A DNA stretch of 64,000 nt, taken from positions 1,095,568 through 1,159,567 of the forward strand of contig JBBBDQ010000351.1 of the NCBI GenBank assembly GCA_037127315.1. Reading direction: 5' to 3'. Within the stretch, counting starts at the first letter, position 1. Each line of letters begins with the position of its first letter. Below, piece after piece: positions 22,391 to 32,729 of the stretch. The notes under the pieces were generated by a model, which saw only the letters and a program-made list of their open reading frames with translations, did not search any database and was not told where the DNA came from. Made by a program: the position numbers and the translations under genes. The DNA comes from Ascarosepion bandense. Its lineage: Eukaryota > Mollusca > Cephalopoda > Sepiida > Sepiidae.

Positions 22391-22532
22391 GGATTGGTTG
22401 CCGCCAGGCCCCATCCTGTTATTTAACCCATAATTGGAGGGAAGTGACAGATTAATACCTTTCCCAAGGGTACCAGTGCTCACCAACTTCTCTTTCCAAG
22501 CCAATATCCACTGCACCACAACACACATCCAT
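22391..22532 (-). mobile_element. SINE-T1 fragment with internal deletions
   Basis: The head ('gcaccacaacacacatcc' at the right) and part of the core are present. The tail is missing and the middle is shortened. Confidence 0.65.
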
Positions 22533-22544
22533 CACTGAACGCTT

Positions 22545-22670
22545 ACAGCACCTGGTATTCCCAAGCCATCACCCATCTAAGTACTGACCAGGCTCATGTT
22601 GCTTAACTTTAGTGATCGAATGAGAACCTGTGTATTCAATGTGACATGCCGTAAGCATGTCACGTTGAAT
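22545..22670 (-). mobile_element. SINE-5S head with inverted 5' tip
   Basis: The 5S-like head only, from the C box 'atgggtgatgg' back to 'cattgaatacac'. At its 5' end a 16-bp inverted copy of its own sequence lies across a 5-base loop (arms 22634-22649 and 22655-22670, one mismatch). Confidence 0.75.
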
Positions 22671-23545
22671 AGCACTTCTTAAGCCTCAGGGCTGACACCC
22701 ACTAGGAAAAAAAATATCTCTGAATACCATATGGTAAGTTAACTATCTGTTAGAGATATATCTCAATTTCTCATTTACATTTTTACACCCAGACTATTCA
22801 CAGCAGTCTCAACAGCAGTTAGATTAGGTCAGAAATTTATTCACCTGAAGAGAGTCAACTTTGGACTCAAAACACATGTAGCGACACAAATATAATTATG
22901 GACACTTAATGTATTATGCAAAAGATAAATAATATTAATAATAATAAATCTACACTTTAAACAAAATGTTCATGACTTCCCACAGTTTTTTGAAAACCCA
23001 ATTTCTCTCATTGGAACAATCCCTATTTGTTTTCAATATATTTATATAATTCTTATTTATTTTCTATTAATGCTATATATATATGTGCACATGTATATAA
23101 TTTCTGTTGACATGACCATGTTTATCTTTGCAATATTGTTTCTCTGAAAAGCTTCCTCTTATGAAGATAAACCTAAAGATCAGTCAGCTGGTTAATCTTA
23201 ATTCAGCTTCCCATCTATTGTCTGATTCATTAATTGTGCTGTCAAGTGGAATCAAGAAATTCTTTGGAATAATTTGTCTATTCACCAATTGCAGGCTTTC
23301 TTGACATTTCATTTGCAATGTCAACTTTTAGTTCATCGTTCCCAAAAGCTGTAGACCAGCATAATTTCATGTTCTTCTGAAAATGATTCTTCTCTTTCCA
23401 TTAAGAATTTTAGAAATTATCTTTTTTGTTAATTATCTTAGTTTTAAGATTTTTTTTGGATTGTTACATTTTGAAAGAATGTTCATTTAAAACTTTGTAT
23501 AGTGATCCTTTTTGCAAATTCAGAAAATTCTTAAATATATCTAAA
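22671..23545. other. Unassigned AT-rich sequence
   Basis: No gene or repeat family is recognised. Confidence 0.5.
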
Positions 23546-24056
23546 TCTAAACTTGTTTATAAATGGAACTTTGTTTGTTTGTGTGTGTGTATCCATTACC
23601 TATAAACTTCGAAACGGCTGAACCGATTTTCTTGAAAACTTACACAATTGTACTTTAAGCATCTGCGAATGTTCTTAGGTTTTGTGTTGAGGTACCTCCG
23701 ATAAATACGGAAAATCGATTATCGAAAAAACCAGGTTATAGAAGGAGTGGTCTGATTTTAAATTTGATACACTCATAGACAAAGACATAAGAAACGATAT
23801 TCAGAAGTTTCAACATTGCAGTTCTTACAATAGTGCAGAAAATAGATAATATATATACATATATAAATCGATATCAGGAAATCAAAATTTGACTGAGATC
23901 CATTCATTTTTCTTTCAGTCTACAGTTTCGCTTTGACTGGAAACAACTATTGCTTTTTAGTCTTTCGTGGCAATGTCCAAAGAGTCTGAGCTCCAGAACC
24001 ATGGATTAGTTTTAAAGCTTTCATTACACCTGACCAATGCTGGGCTATACTGCTAG
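23546..24056 (+). mobile_element. Hel-1, complete copy
   Basis: It starts 'TCTAAACTTGTTTATAA' and ends 'GGGCTATACTGCTAG' before T. It is 511 bp, with no coding region and no obvious target duplication. It has the same internal blocks as 12743-13263, in the opposite orientation. Confidence 0.65.
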
Positions 24057-24171
24057 TCTCTTATAAATATTTTCAAATTTGAAGAAAAATATGAAAATAC
24101 ATTTTTTCTCTTCAAATTATTATCCTCATTTTTGTTATTGCTTTTCAATGCCCTCAACCATTCTTCACAAA

Positions 24172-24332
24172 TTTTAAAGAAAATGAAAACAAAAAGGAAA
24201 CTTATACTTAACATCAGAAAGAGGTTGTTGAAATTTATGTGGCACATAATGGGAAAAGAGGGCTTGGAAAATTTGATACTCACAGGAAAGATTGCAGGTA
24301 AGAGAGATAGAAAAAACAACACATAACCTACG
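24172..24332 (+). pseudogene. LINE-B, left part of a split copy
   Basis: Frame 24180-24320 encodes 'KTKRKLILNIRKRLLKF' and 'EGLENLILTGKIAGKRDRK'. It stops at a SINE-T1 insertion and resumes at 24626. Confidence 0.75.
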
Positions 24333-24625
24333 ATGTGCGTTGTGGTGCAGTGGAACGAGAAATCGGGGAGCCGAGTTCAAATTCCAGTTGAATTCATTGC
24401 ATTCACTTACGCGCAAATACCCTTGGGAAAGGTATTAATCCGTCTATTCCTTCCAGTTATGGGTTAAATAACAGGATAGATCGGTTTCTATAGCCTTGGC
24501 TGGTAACCAGTCTACCACAGAAAGCAATGGCAACCTACTGCGGGATAATCTTCTGCCCAGTCAGTCATGTCTCTTTCAAAACATGATCACCCAAGCGTGT
24601 TTCACGTATGGTACTTAACTGACTG
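24333..24625 (+). mobile_element. SINE-T1 with 8-bp target duplication
   Basis: A young-looking copy with A box 'tggtgcagtgg' (24342-24352), B-box-like 'gagttcaaattcc', complete core and tail. About 15 bases between the boxes are missing. 'aacctacg' occurs at 24325-24332 and 24626-24633, directly flanking it. Confidence 0.9.
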
Positions 24626-24757
24626 AACCTACGTAGTGAGCTTGAGTAAATGGATGGTAGAACAAAATGAAAGACAGGAAATTGTGGAGAACCATGATTG
24701 CCTATGCTTGGAAGGGTTATAATACATAGAGAAGAAGAATGAAATTTTGTACTTTTG
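24626..24757 (+). pseudogene. LINE-B, right part of the split copy
   Basis: It continues the element with 'ttgagtaaatggatgg', 'accatgattgcctatgc' and the 3' end 'agagaagaagaatg'. Confidence 0.7.
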
Positions 24758-25472
24758 CATTTATATCTCTCATGGTCTTGTGACTTGTTTTCGTATTTTC
24801 TATTTACTATTTCTTCTTTGATGTTTTGTGATCATAGATCTACACACTAGTGTGGTGATAATATTGAATAGCTTCCCTGTCTGTAAGCTGCTAGTGTTCC
24901 AGAAAAGATTTTCTTATGCCTTATTTAATATTAGTCTGACTCCTCTTTCATTTCTCTCTTTGACTTAAAATATGATTTTGTGGTCATTATTTTTGCGGTT
25001 CCCATTGTTTATTCATCAAGTTTCACATATTTTTACAATTTTGATACTTAGCCTTTCCATTTCCTGTTTGACATTTTCTAACTCTCCCAAACTGGTAAAA
25101 TATTCTCATATTCCATGTCCCAATTACGGGTTACCTCATAACAAAATGTCAGCCAGAACATATCATTCAAGTTTTATCTCTGTCAGTGATTCCTTTTCAA
25201 AAATGTATGCAAGACACTCATTTGAGATTCAAATTGCTGTGAATTCAAGTTAAATTATTTCATCTAAGAATAAAATGTCTTTGTTGGACAAGTAGGTTTT
25301 CAAAGGCTCTATAGATTGTCCATTATTAATACTTGAAATTTTATTGAATATTTCAGGACACTATGTTAATCTCCTCCGAATCTCATATAAATTAATACAA
25401 TTGACTGAATCTCTTTCATTGGTCACTTTCATTTCCCTGCATTTATCCAAGATAACCCTCCCATGTTAGTTA

Positions 25473-25506
<34 letters not shown>

Positions 25507-25733
25507 GGGTCTACATTTTGTTGATCTAGACTGTTCTTTAATTAGAATGAATACACACAATACAAAGCAATTAATATTACTCGGATCTTTCTGGCAATTA
25601 TAAGAAATGATGTTTGTCGTAGTGTTGTTCAATGAAAATGATCAGTTGTGACCTTTTGTTCATATGAATGTTCAAACTGTTTTTAGTCTGATCAAATGGC
25701 TGTTTTAAGAGGCAACACTGATCTCTCTTAGTA
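24758..25733. other. Unassigned sequence with (AT)n
   Basis: No gene or repeat family is recognised. An (AT)n run lies at 25471-25504. The open plus frame at 24972-25253 is Ser/Phe/Leu-rich and has no recognisable domain. Confidence 0.4.
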
Positions 25734-25759
25734 TCTAAACTTATTTATAAATGGAACTT

Positions 25760-25806
<47 letters not shown>

Positions 25807-26145
25807 CCGTTATCTATAGACTCCAAAACGGCTGAACCGATTTTATTGAAAATTTACACAGTTGTACTATAAGCAACTGCGAGTGTTCTTAGCTAGGTTT
25901 TGTGTCGAGGTACCCCTGATAAATATTGAAAATCGATAATTGAAAAAATTGGGTTATAGAAGGAGTGGTCCGATTTTAATCAAATTTGATACACTCATAG
26001 ACAAAGACATAAGAAACAATATTTAGAAGTTTCAAGTTTGCAGTTCTTACAATAGTGCAGAAAATCGATTATATATATATAAATCAATACAAGGAAATGA
26101 AAATTTGACTTACATCCATTCATTTTTCTTTCAATCTACGGTTTA
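25734..26145 (+). mobile_element. Hel-1, 3'-truncated
   Basis: It starts 'TCTAAACTTATTTATAA' after an A and contains a long (GT)n at 25763-25804. It matches the other copies up to 'tttctttcaatctacgg'. The CTAG end is missing. Confidence 0.65.
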
Positions 26146-26449
26146 CATAGAAGTTTAATAGTCTTTTTTCCAATCCCTTAATACTTGGTTTTATTTTAGA
26201 TATCTTTTACTATTGCTGTGTACCTTTAAACCTTGATTTAACATGATCTTGTTATTTTCATATGAATGTAGCAGTATTATTTTTTATTAGATGTTAGAAA
26301 ATTGTTGAGAATCATTATTGTTCATATGCTGAAAGAACATGTCATTTAAAAAATGCCAATCATAAATATGAATTTTGAAAAGTATTTGCTTTTATCTTTA
26401 TTTTATTTTGTTAATTTACTTTTTGATGCTGGTATAGTATAAAATCTAT
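26146..26449. other. Unassigned AT-rich sequence
   Basis: No recognisable feature. Confidence 0.5.
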
Positions 26450-27060
26450 CTGGTTTGATTTCAGTATAATATATTGACTACCCAGTTTGAATCCAATATA
26501 CTATGTGGCCTACCTGGTTCGATTCTGGTATAGTATGTGGCCTTCCTGGTTCAATTCTGGCATAGGAGGTAGCCTACCTGGTTCAATTCTGGTATAGTAT
26601 GTGGCCTTCCCGGTTCAATTCTGGCATAGGAGGTAGCCTACCTGGTTCAATTCTGGTATAGTATGTGGCCTTCCTGGTTCAATTCTGGTATAGTATGTGG
26701 CCTTCCCAGTTCAATTCTGGCATAGGAGGTAGCCTACCTGGTTCGATTCTGGTATAGTATGTGACCTTCCTGGTTCAATTCTGGCATAGGAGGTAGCCTA
26801 CCTGGTTCGATTCTGGTATAGTGTGCGGCCTTCCCGGTTCAATTCTGGCATAGGAGGTAGCCTACCTGGTTCGATTCTGGTATAGTATGCGGCCTTCCCG
26901 GTTCAATTCTGGCATAGGAGGTAGCCTACCTGGTTCGATTCTGGTATAGTATGTGGCCTTCCCAGTTCAATTCTGGCATAGGAGGTAGCCTACCTGGTTC
27001 GATTCTGGTATAGTATGTGGCCTTCCCGGTTCAATTTGGATAGAGTATGCAGCCTACCCA
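26450..27060. repeat. 32-bp minisatellite with 64-bp dimer order
   Basis: Two related 32-bp monomers alternate. One reads 'ggcataggaggtagcctacc' plus 'tggttcgattct'; the other 'ggtatagtatgtggcctt' plus 'cccggttcaattct'. There are about 18 monomers, the outer ones more diverged. Every monomer holds 'ggttcgattct' or 'ggttcaattct', ten of eleven matches to the tRNA B box. It is not a CRISPR array: the genome is eukaryotic and there are no unique spacers. Confidence 0.9.
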
Positions 27061-27956
27061 GATTAAATATATTTTACCTCTGTCAGTGTATATTTATAAA
27101 TATAAGTATTCAGCTATTTATTGAAACTAACTATTTTATACATTTATTTAATTTTTACCAGCAGTTCTTTAACTACTTGTTGCAAAACATACTAAAACAA
27201 CATTTTTAACTGTTATTAAATCATTTTAACATCTACTTGTGAAATCTGGTTTCAAGGTTTTCTTTAAGCAGATGGTCAATCTTTTTTCTATTTGGGAAAA
27301 CCAGGATTTCACACATCATTGTGAAGAAGAAGAAGAAGGTTGATTTTAATTAATTTCTTATCCTCTACACTATCAATCATTTTTTAAGGCATATTCTCAT
27401 CCAGTGGTGCTAAGATTGAAATCTGTTTCTTAATTTTAAGTGAAATTCATATTTATGAATACAAGTTGAGGATTATAGAAATTCCACAAATTTCAAAAAT
27501 TGCAAATACCTTTGGTTTTTCCCTCACACAGTTTTCTGTATTTTCTCATTTTTTCCCCAATACCTTCCAATATCTATTATGAACCCATAGCTTTTGTCTA
27601 AAGATTACATAAAAATGAGTTAATTTTATCTTCAAAATATTGTTGGGTGCACACATTCATAAGCATAATACCATTTTCTCTATGGAGATGGAAGTCAAAT
27701 GTTGATGAAAGACAAGCAGGTGCATAGGAAACAGTCTATTTGGCATAATGCATCATATATTAGAATTGCACTTCAAGAAACCAGAAGTTCTTTGCTATTT
27801 GGTACAACCAGAATAAATTAGGGCGCAAATATATACGGGGTGTATCAAAAATACTTTTACAAACTTGGTGCAGGTTCCTTGCAACAAAATAAAGACAAAA
27901 TTCAATATAAACATATGTATTGAATATTTTTTGAGTTGTTAAGTATAAAGTTTATG
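27061..27956. other. Unassigned sequence
   Basis: No gene or known repeat is recognised. 'tacggggtgtatcaaaaata' near 27834 resembles a transposon end but has no partner. Confidence 0.4.
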
Positions 27957-28236
27957 GTCATCATCATCATCATTTATCCATCACACCCAGATGGTACATA
28001 GGGCGGCAACTTTTTGTTGCTGTTTCTGCAACAAATTGTTTTTTACTGGGCAGGGTTGTTAGTCCTGCACCCAACCCTCAAACCTGGAGGACCGGTGGAC
28101 CATTCTTGGTCCCTACATTTATAGCACCTGGTATTCCCAAATGGTCACCCATTTAAGTGCTGATCAGGCTTGATGTTGCTTAACTTTGGTGATCGGTTTG
28201 GAATCGGTGTATTCCACACGATAGGGCCGTAGACCA
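27957..28236 (-). mobile_element. SINE-5S, full length
   Basis: The minus strand starts 'gtctacggccctatcg' (28236). It has the 5S A box 'aaagttaagcaacatcaa' and C box 'aaatgggtgacc'. A body with 'ggtttgagggttgggtgc' and 'gcaacaaaaagttgccg' follows, then a (GAT)n tail at 27959-27972. Its structure is identical to the copy at 14222-14478. Confidence 0.85.
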
Positions 28237-28524
28237 AAGTTTATGGTAAACACTGTTAAATGTACAATTCAAGGTACATATTACCATAGTTTGTAGTACT
28301 ATGGATCCTGTCTCGGCAATGCAATAATAAATAGCAGAAAAGCTTGATTGACTCAGACATGCAGCCTCTCATCCATTACCATTTGTGCATCAAAACAAAA
28401 AAGAAATCATGTCTGCCTGCACATTATTTAAATATCTTGCTGTTGTAAAACAGAATATTTCTCAGTTAACTCACTACTACACACATTAAACATTAAAGAC
28501 AGACAAATGTACACAGTTCCCTTA
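28237..28524. other. Unassigned spacer
   Basis: No recognisable feature. Confidence 0.4.
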
Positions 28525-29092
28525 TTTCATTTATGAATCTACCATTCGTCTGGACATTAAATACTGTTGCCCTATCTGGTTGGGTGCTTCTGCTACTATT
28601 CATTTCGAGGTTCTCAACAAAATTCAATAACATATCTGCAATGTCATTGATTCTGACTTGTTATCTCGAATTCCGTCATTTTCTCATTGATGTGACATAG
28701 CTTCCCTTTGTCTTTTCCACAAATATTTTCATGGCAACTGCTCTGATGGACTCTTTTACCTGGTGCCCCAACCACATGAATTTAAACATGCTACTAGATT
28801 GTCATCTACGTCCTACCCTTTCACTATTGAAATATTTTACTGTAACTACTTTTTCTATTTCAACAGTTTCTTTTCTCGCACTTCTCACCTCTTCCCCATT
28901 TTCTTGTATTTCTGATAGTGACAATCTCCAAAAATTTAAATCCCATGTCAACTGCCATCTTCTATCTTTTTGAATCCCATCTTTCTTTCATTCTTTCTTC
29001 AACATCCCTTGCAGCCAGTCTTTTCTCACATTGTAACCCTCTGTGCACTTCATGGTGGTCTTGCCTTGCTTGGGGTGAAATGGTTAAAAAGA
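28525..29092 (+). pseudogene. LINE-A C-terminal region, decayed
   Basis: The equivalent of 'IKSTIHPCIEYCCHIWSG' starts at about 28530, and the tail and 3' UTR end with 'gcttggggtgaaatggttaa'. Stops are frequent. The open frame 28731-28973 is a shifted reading of the tail. Confidence 0.7.
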
Positions 29093-30002
29093 AAAGTAAA
29101 AATAAATCTTGAAGAAAGAGGAAGAAAGTGTTCATCTTCTTAAAGAACTTAATCAGCACCACCTGATGGGTTAGGGTTAGTGTTGCCAAATCAGGAAACT
29201 CACATACACTGAAGCTTTTCTCTTTTGTTACAGCTATTGCTGCTACAATTGTTGAAGACTTGCTTTCATTTGTGTTTCTTTCTTTATTAGTGGTTCTCAT
29301 ATTGTACTTATTTCTATGCTAGGCCTACTAAGGAGGTTCTTATTGTAGTATAAAAAAAAAGATGAATGATGATGAAGGGGGAACAAAAGGTGCAGTGTGA
29401 TGGATGCTTGCTTGCTGGCAGGCCAGCTGTTTTTCTTTCTTTCTTTGGTCACCTCAAGGAAATGGATTTCAGGTTTACTTTTTCTCGGGCCCCATTACAC
29501 AGGGCAGTTGTGAAACAGACACCAACTAAGCCACTTTTCCTTCCTCTTTGTCTGACTGTCAATCTGCAACTTCTACACACAATCCACCGAAAAAATGACA
29601 GCAGCGCTGGCACCCGCTTTTTATGCCATTCAAAGACGGCCAAAATTTGCATGTGTGCAAATATCGTCTCGTTTTGGATGAGATAGGCACACATAAATTG
29701 TGTCTTCAATTGCAGCCATCTTTCTTTATTGTTATTATCTTACAGGCAAGACATGTTAACGCTTGTTTTGAATTTCGAGGTAAGTCATGTTTTTCGTTAC
29801 ACTCATAGCCTAGGACATGAGCTGATTCTTTCAGACATTAAACTCTCTTGTATTCTTTTTTGTCCAGTATTTCCCCCTTCATTCAACAGGGGTTGATGAC
29901 TAACTTTTTTCCTCGATGCCTGGAACTGGATAAGCAATAACTGATCAATAGTAAAAATAAAAACTATGCAACAGGCAATGGAACAATAACAGTCTACTTC
30001 TG
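29093..30002. other. Unassigned, possible isolated splice sites
   Basis: No repeat is recognised. Composition is more balanced at 29360-29700. A possible 34-nt exon, 29746-29779, lies between 'tattatcttacag' and 'gaggtaagtc'. The open frames here have no recognisable domain. Confidence 0.3.
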
Positions 30003-30135
30003 TAGATAAAACAAAGTGTTCAGTTCAGTTCAGAATTTCCTGTAGTTTACCCAAATCAATATACATCTGAGGAAGTCTAGAGAACAGAATTGCCGAAATG
30101 TGATAGCAACAACAAAGATGAAAAACAATAGTTTA
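30003..30135 (+). repeat. Rep-C copy
   Basis: 'aaacaaagtgttcagttc' at the left and 'gccgaaatgtgatagcaaca' at the right match the other two Rep-C copies. Confidence 0.45.
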
Positions 30136-30376
30136 AATAGTCCATAAAGACGCAGCCCTGTCTTATGCCACTTTGAGTTTTTGTACAGTTACTCAATCCA
30201 TTTTCTGTCTCTATGCAGTTTGCTTCCAATATAAGTTCTGGATTATTCTAACATCCTTTCCAAGCAGATTAAGTTCCCCTTGCAGTTCTAATACATCTTT
30301 AGAGTTTGAATAAAATTTAGTTTCAAATTTCTGTTTTTTTCTACCTTTCAACTTTAGAGAATAAACCATCAAACCA

Positions 30377-30396
30377 TCAACTTCTCATGTCAAATG

Positions 30397-30435
<39 letters not shown>

Positions 30436-30640
30436 CGAAACATATGCTATTAAATATAAGAGACAATGAATGTCTATTATGTTTAATCATGAGCCGTTCT
30501 AAACGTCGCATTTTTGCTTTAATTTCAGTTGAAAATAAAGACAAAAATTCTCCAACATTTGGATAATTACGTATTCGTTTTCTTCTAAGCTTTTGGCTCA
30601 CATGAGCCATCTTCAGAGAGGTTGTTTAAACTGAAATATT
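30377..30640 (-). pseudogene. PLE-1 N-terminal fragment with hairpin start
   Basis: On the minus strand an ORF begins at 30610 with 'MAHVSQKLRRKRIRN' and continues 'RRLERLMIKHNRHSLSLIFN' until an (AT)n tract (30397-30434) breaks it. A homologous piece ('LMIKHNRHSLSVIFN') lies at 33405-33612. The start codon is inside a hairpin ('ggctcatgtgagcc'), preceded by 'ctgaaga'. It follows the RT ORF on the same strand, so it may be the start of a tandem unit. The function of this N-terminal part is unknown. Confidence 0.5.
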
Positions 30641-30802
30641 ATAAAATCCACCATCACCGACAATTTTATTTTGTGTTGACATAAAACTCCGCTTGGCAAC
30701 GGCAATAGTTACCAAAAATAATAAACGCAGTTCTTAAGTTTGCGATGCGTTTTTATGATGTCACACCGTGAGATAGCGCGAAATGACAACAAAACCATGT
30801 AG

Positions 30803-31609
30803 TCAAATGCAATGTAATATGTTATTTCCTGTTTTAATTTGATTATTACTTTCGACTGGTTTAACATTTCTACGTATTATGTTTTTGAGAGTTTTTTCAT
30901 CTTGTTTATAATTATTATGTATTTGGTTGCAATAGTATAAGTTAATAGTGTTATGTTTATTTTGATGTAAACCATTATTATTAATATTATCATTATTGTT
31001 AGAGCTATTGTTAATTTTGTTGAGATATATTTTAATTTGTTGATCAGTAACGGAGTTAGGAAATCCATTATTGACTAGTGTTTGCTTAATGTTGTGTAAT
31101 TCTTTATAAAATATAGATTTGGAAGAAGATATCATTTGTGTGCGTTGAAGTAAGTTTTTTATAACAGCTAACTTATATCGTTGGGGGCATTCACTATTAT
31201 AATTAAGAAGACACAAATTTATGCTAGTTGGTTTACTATATAGAGAAGTAGTAAATTTATGTGTGCTAGAATCAATGAATACATCAAGGAATGGGAGTTT
31301 GTTATTAATATTAAGTTCTAATGTAAATTTGAGGACGGAGTGACTTTCAAATTTGTTTTTAAGATATTTAATTTGATCGATATTCTTAGCTAAAACAAAG
31401 ATGTCATCTATGTATCTTACATATATAGAGGGTTTATTGTTGTCATTAACTATTTGATTTTCTAGATTTGCCATATAATAATTAGAAAAGAAGGGACCTA
31501 AAGGAGATCCCATCGCAATACCATCTATTTGTTTATAGATATTGCCTAAGGGATCGTGAAAGGGTACTTGTGTGGTGCATGCTAATAATTGTTTTTTTAA
31601 TATAGTGGG

Positions 31610-31616
<7 letters not shown>
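30803..31616 (-). pseudogene. PLE-1 reverse transcriptase, partial
   Basis: A Penelope-like RT fragment. The frame reads from about 31610 without a stop to 30803. It covers 'DGIAMGSPLGPFFSNYYM', the catalytic 'YIDD' (codons 31414-31403) within 'YVRYIDDIFVLA', and 'LPFLDVFID'. An Asn-rich C-terminal stretch follows. The GIY-YIG endonuclease expected after RT in Penelope elements is missing. The 5' side ends in (AT)n at 31616-31648. The catalytic residues are intact, but the protein is incomplete at both ends. Confidence 0.85.

Positions 31617-31648
<32 letters not shown>
31616..31648. repeat. (TA)n microsatellite
   Basis: A pure alternating run between PLE-1 and the HHR-SINE. Confidence 0.9.
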
Positions 31649-31651
<3 letters not shown>

Positions 31652-31962
31652 TATTTACACTCTCACACCCTGATTGAGCACTCTGGATGAATGGTAGACT
31701 TTGAAAAACAGTAGCTACTTTAGCATATATGCATTGTCCATTCAGCAATGAATTAGATCTCTCTCAGCTATTGGGTGTGTATAATGATAATATACATGCT
31801 AAAAAGTCTACCGCCTTCTACTGAGTGCCCATAGCTCAGAGGTAGAATCACCGACTGATGCCAATTCAGTCGGGCTTCAATCCTGGGTAAAAAGCAATCA
31901 GCTGTCTAACCGTACTGAGGAGCTGTGATACAGTGAAACAGATCTTTCTGTGGATGACTATA
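31649..31962 (+). mobile_element. HHR-SINE, monomer with 3' hammerhead core
   Basis: The body has a tRNA-like head with A box 'tagctcagaggta' (31832-31844) and B-box-like 'ggcttcaatcc' (31873-31883). Between them is a perfect 8-bp stem with a 7-base loop (31851-31873). Its 3' end is a hammerhead-like core: 'ctgagga' (31915-31921, CUGANGA), stem II 'gctgt'/'acagt' and 'gaaac' (31935-31939). Stem III is degenerate here, so this copy may be inactive. (TA)n flanks both ends. Confidence 0.7.
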
Positions 31963-32179
31963 TATATATAAATGACTGGCCACTTGTATTTGAGAATACC
32001 TGTCTAACAGGGGGAGGCTAGCTAATCCTCATTGTAGACGCCTGCGCAGGCACACTTGTGTTGGGTCAACATCCACAGAGCTCATCTGTGGTTTATACTG
32101 CAGCTATGCTGAGCAGACCTTAGTTACAGTTTTTGGGAGAGAGTGCGTTATTTAGCATGAACAGCAGTTTGAACTATGC

Positions 32180-32466
32180 CAGGATGCTCAACCCCATGGT
32201 CACAATGACTTGTGACTTTGAGCTAGCACAACCATTGACAACTTTTCAAAGTGAGCCATCTACCCAATTTCACTCACAAGGTTTGGCTTAACCTGTGGTG
32301 TTGTTTTCAGGCACTTTCCAAAGGTGCTGCACACTGTGATCATCTTCTTCAGAATGATAACATCAAGAAATCACCTTCCTGACAAATTGAGCATTGTGAG
32401 ATTTGAACCTGGGTTTCATGGTCAAAAAGCAAAAGTTCTAATGACTCGACCACATACCTGTGTGTA
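32180..32466 (-). mobile_element. SINE-T4, tRNA-headed
   Basis: On the minus strand 'tatgtggtcgagtcattag' (A box) and 'ggttcaaatct' (B box, near 32400-32410) are spaced as in a tRNA. A body containing 'gaagaagatgatcacagt' follows. It is the only copy in the window, so the 3' boundary is a guess. Confidence 0.5.
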
Positions 32467-32729
32467 TATATATATATAAAGGGTGAAATGTGTAAAGTTT
32501 TACCATTTTATATTTTTAATTCCATGCATATACATTTTTTTTTATTTTGTCAACTGCACAGTCTAGCAAAAAAAAAATCATGACACAATTCACTCAACCA
32601 GAAATTTTGGAACAGCATACTTGATATTTATGCTAAAATATTTCAAAATCTTTGGTTGTCAATCTGGAAAAAGTACAGAAGAATTGGAAAGAGTTGAATG
32701 AGTTTAATGATGATTATCAAGGTTTTTAC
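32467..32729. other. Unassigned spacer
   Basis: No recognisable feature. Confidence 0.4.

Noticed and set aside
26450..27060. CRISPR-like regular array
   Set aside because: There are no unique spacers, monomers are contiguous, and the window is eukaryotic.
29366..29808. Overlapping 61-106 codon frames as a host gene
   Set aside because: No recognisable domain, competing frames on both strands, and no consistent splice pattern beyond the one short candidate exon reported.
31830..31885. Functional tRNA gene
   Set aside because: A and B boxes are present, but no closed acceptor stem can be drawn, and the same sequence recurs as part of a dispersed element.
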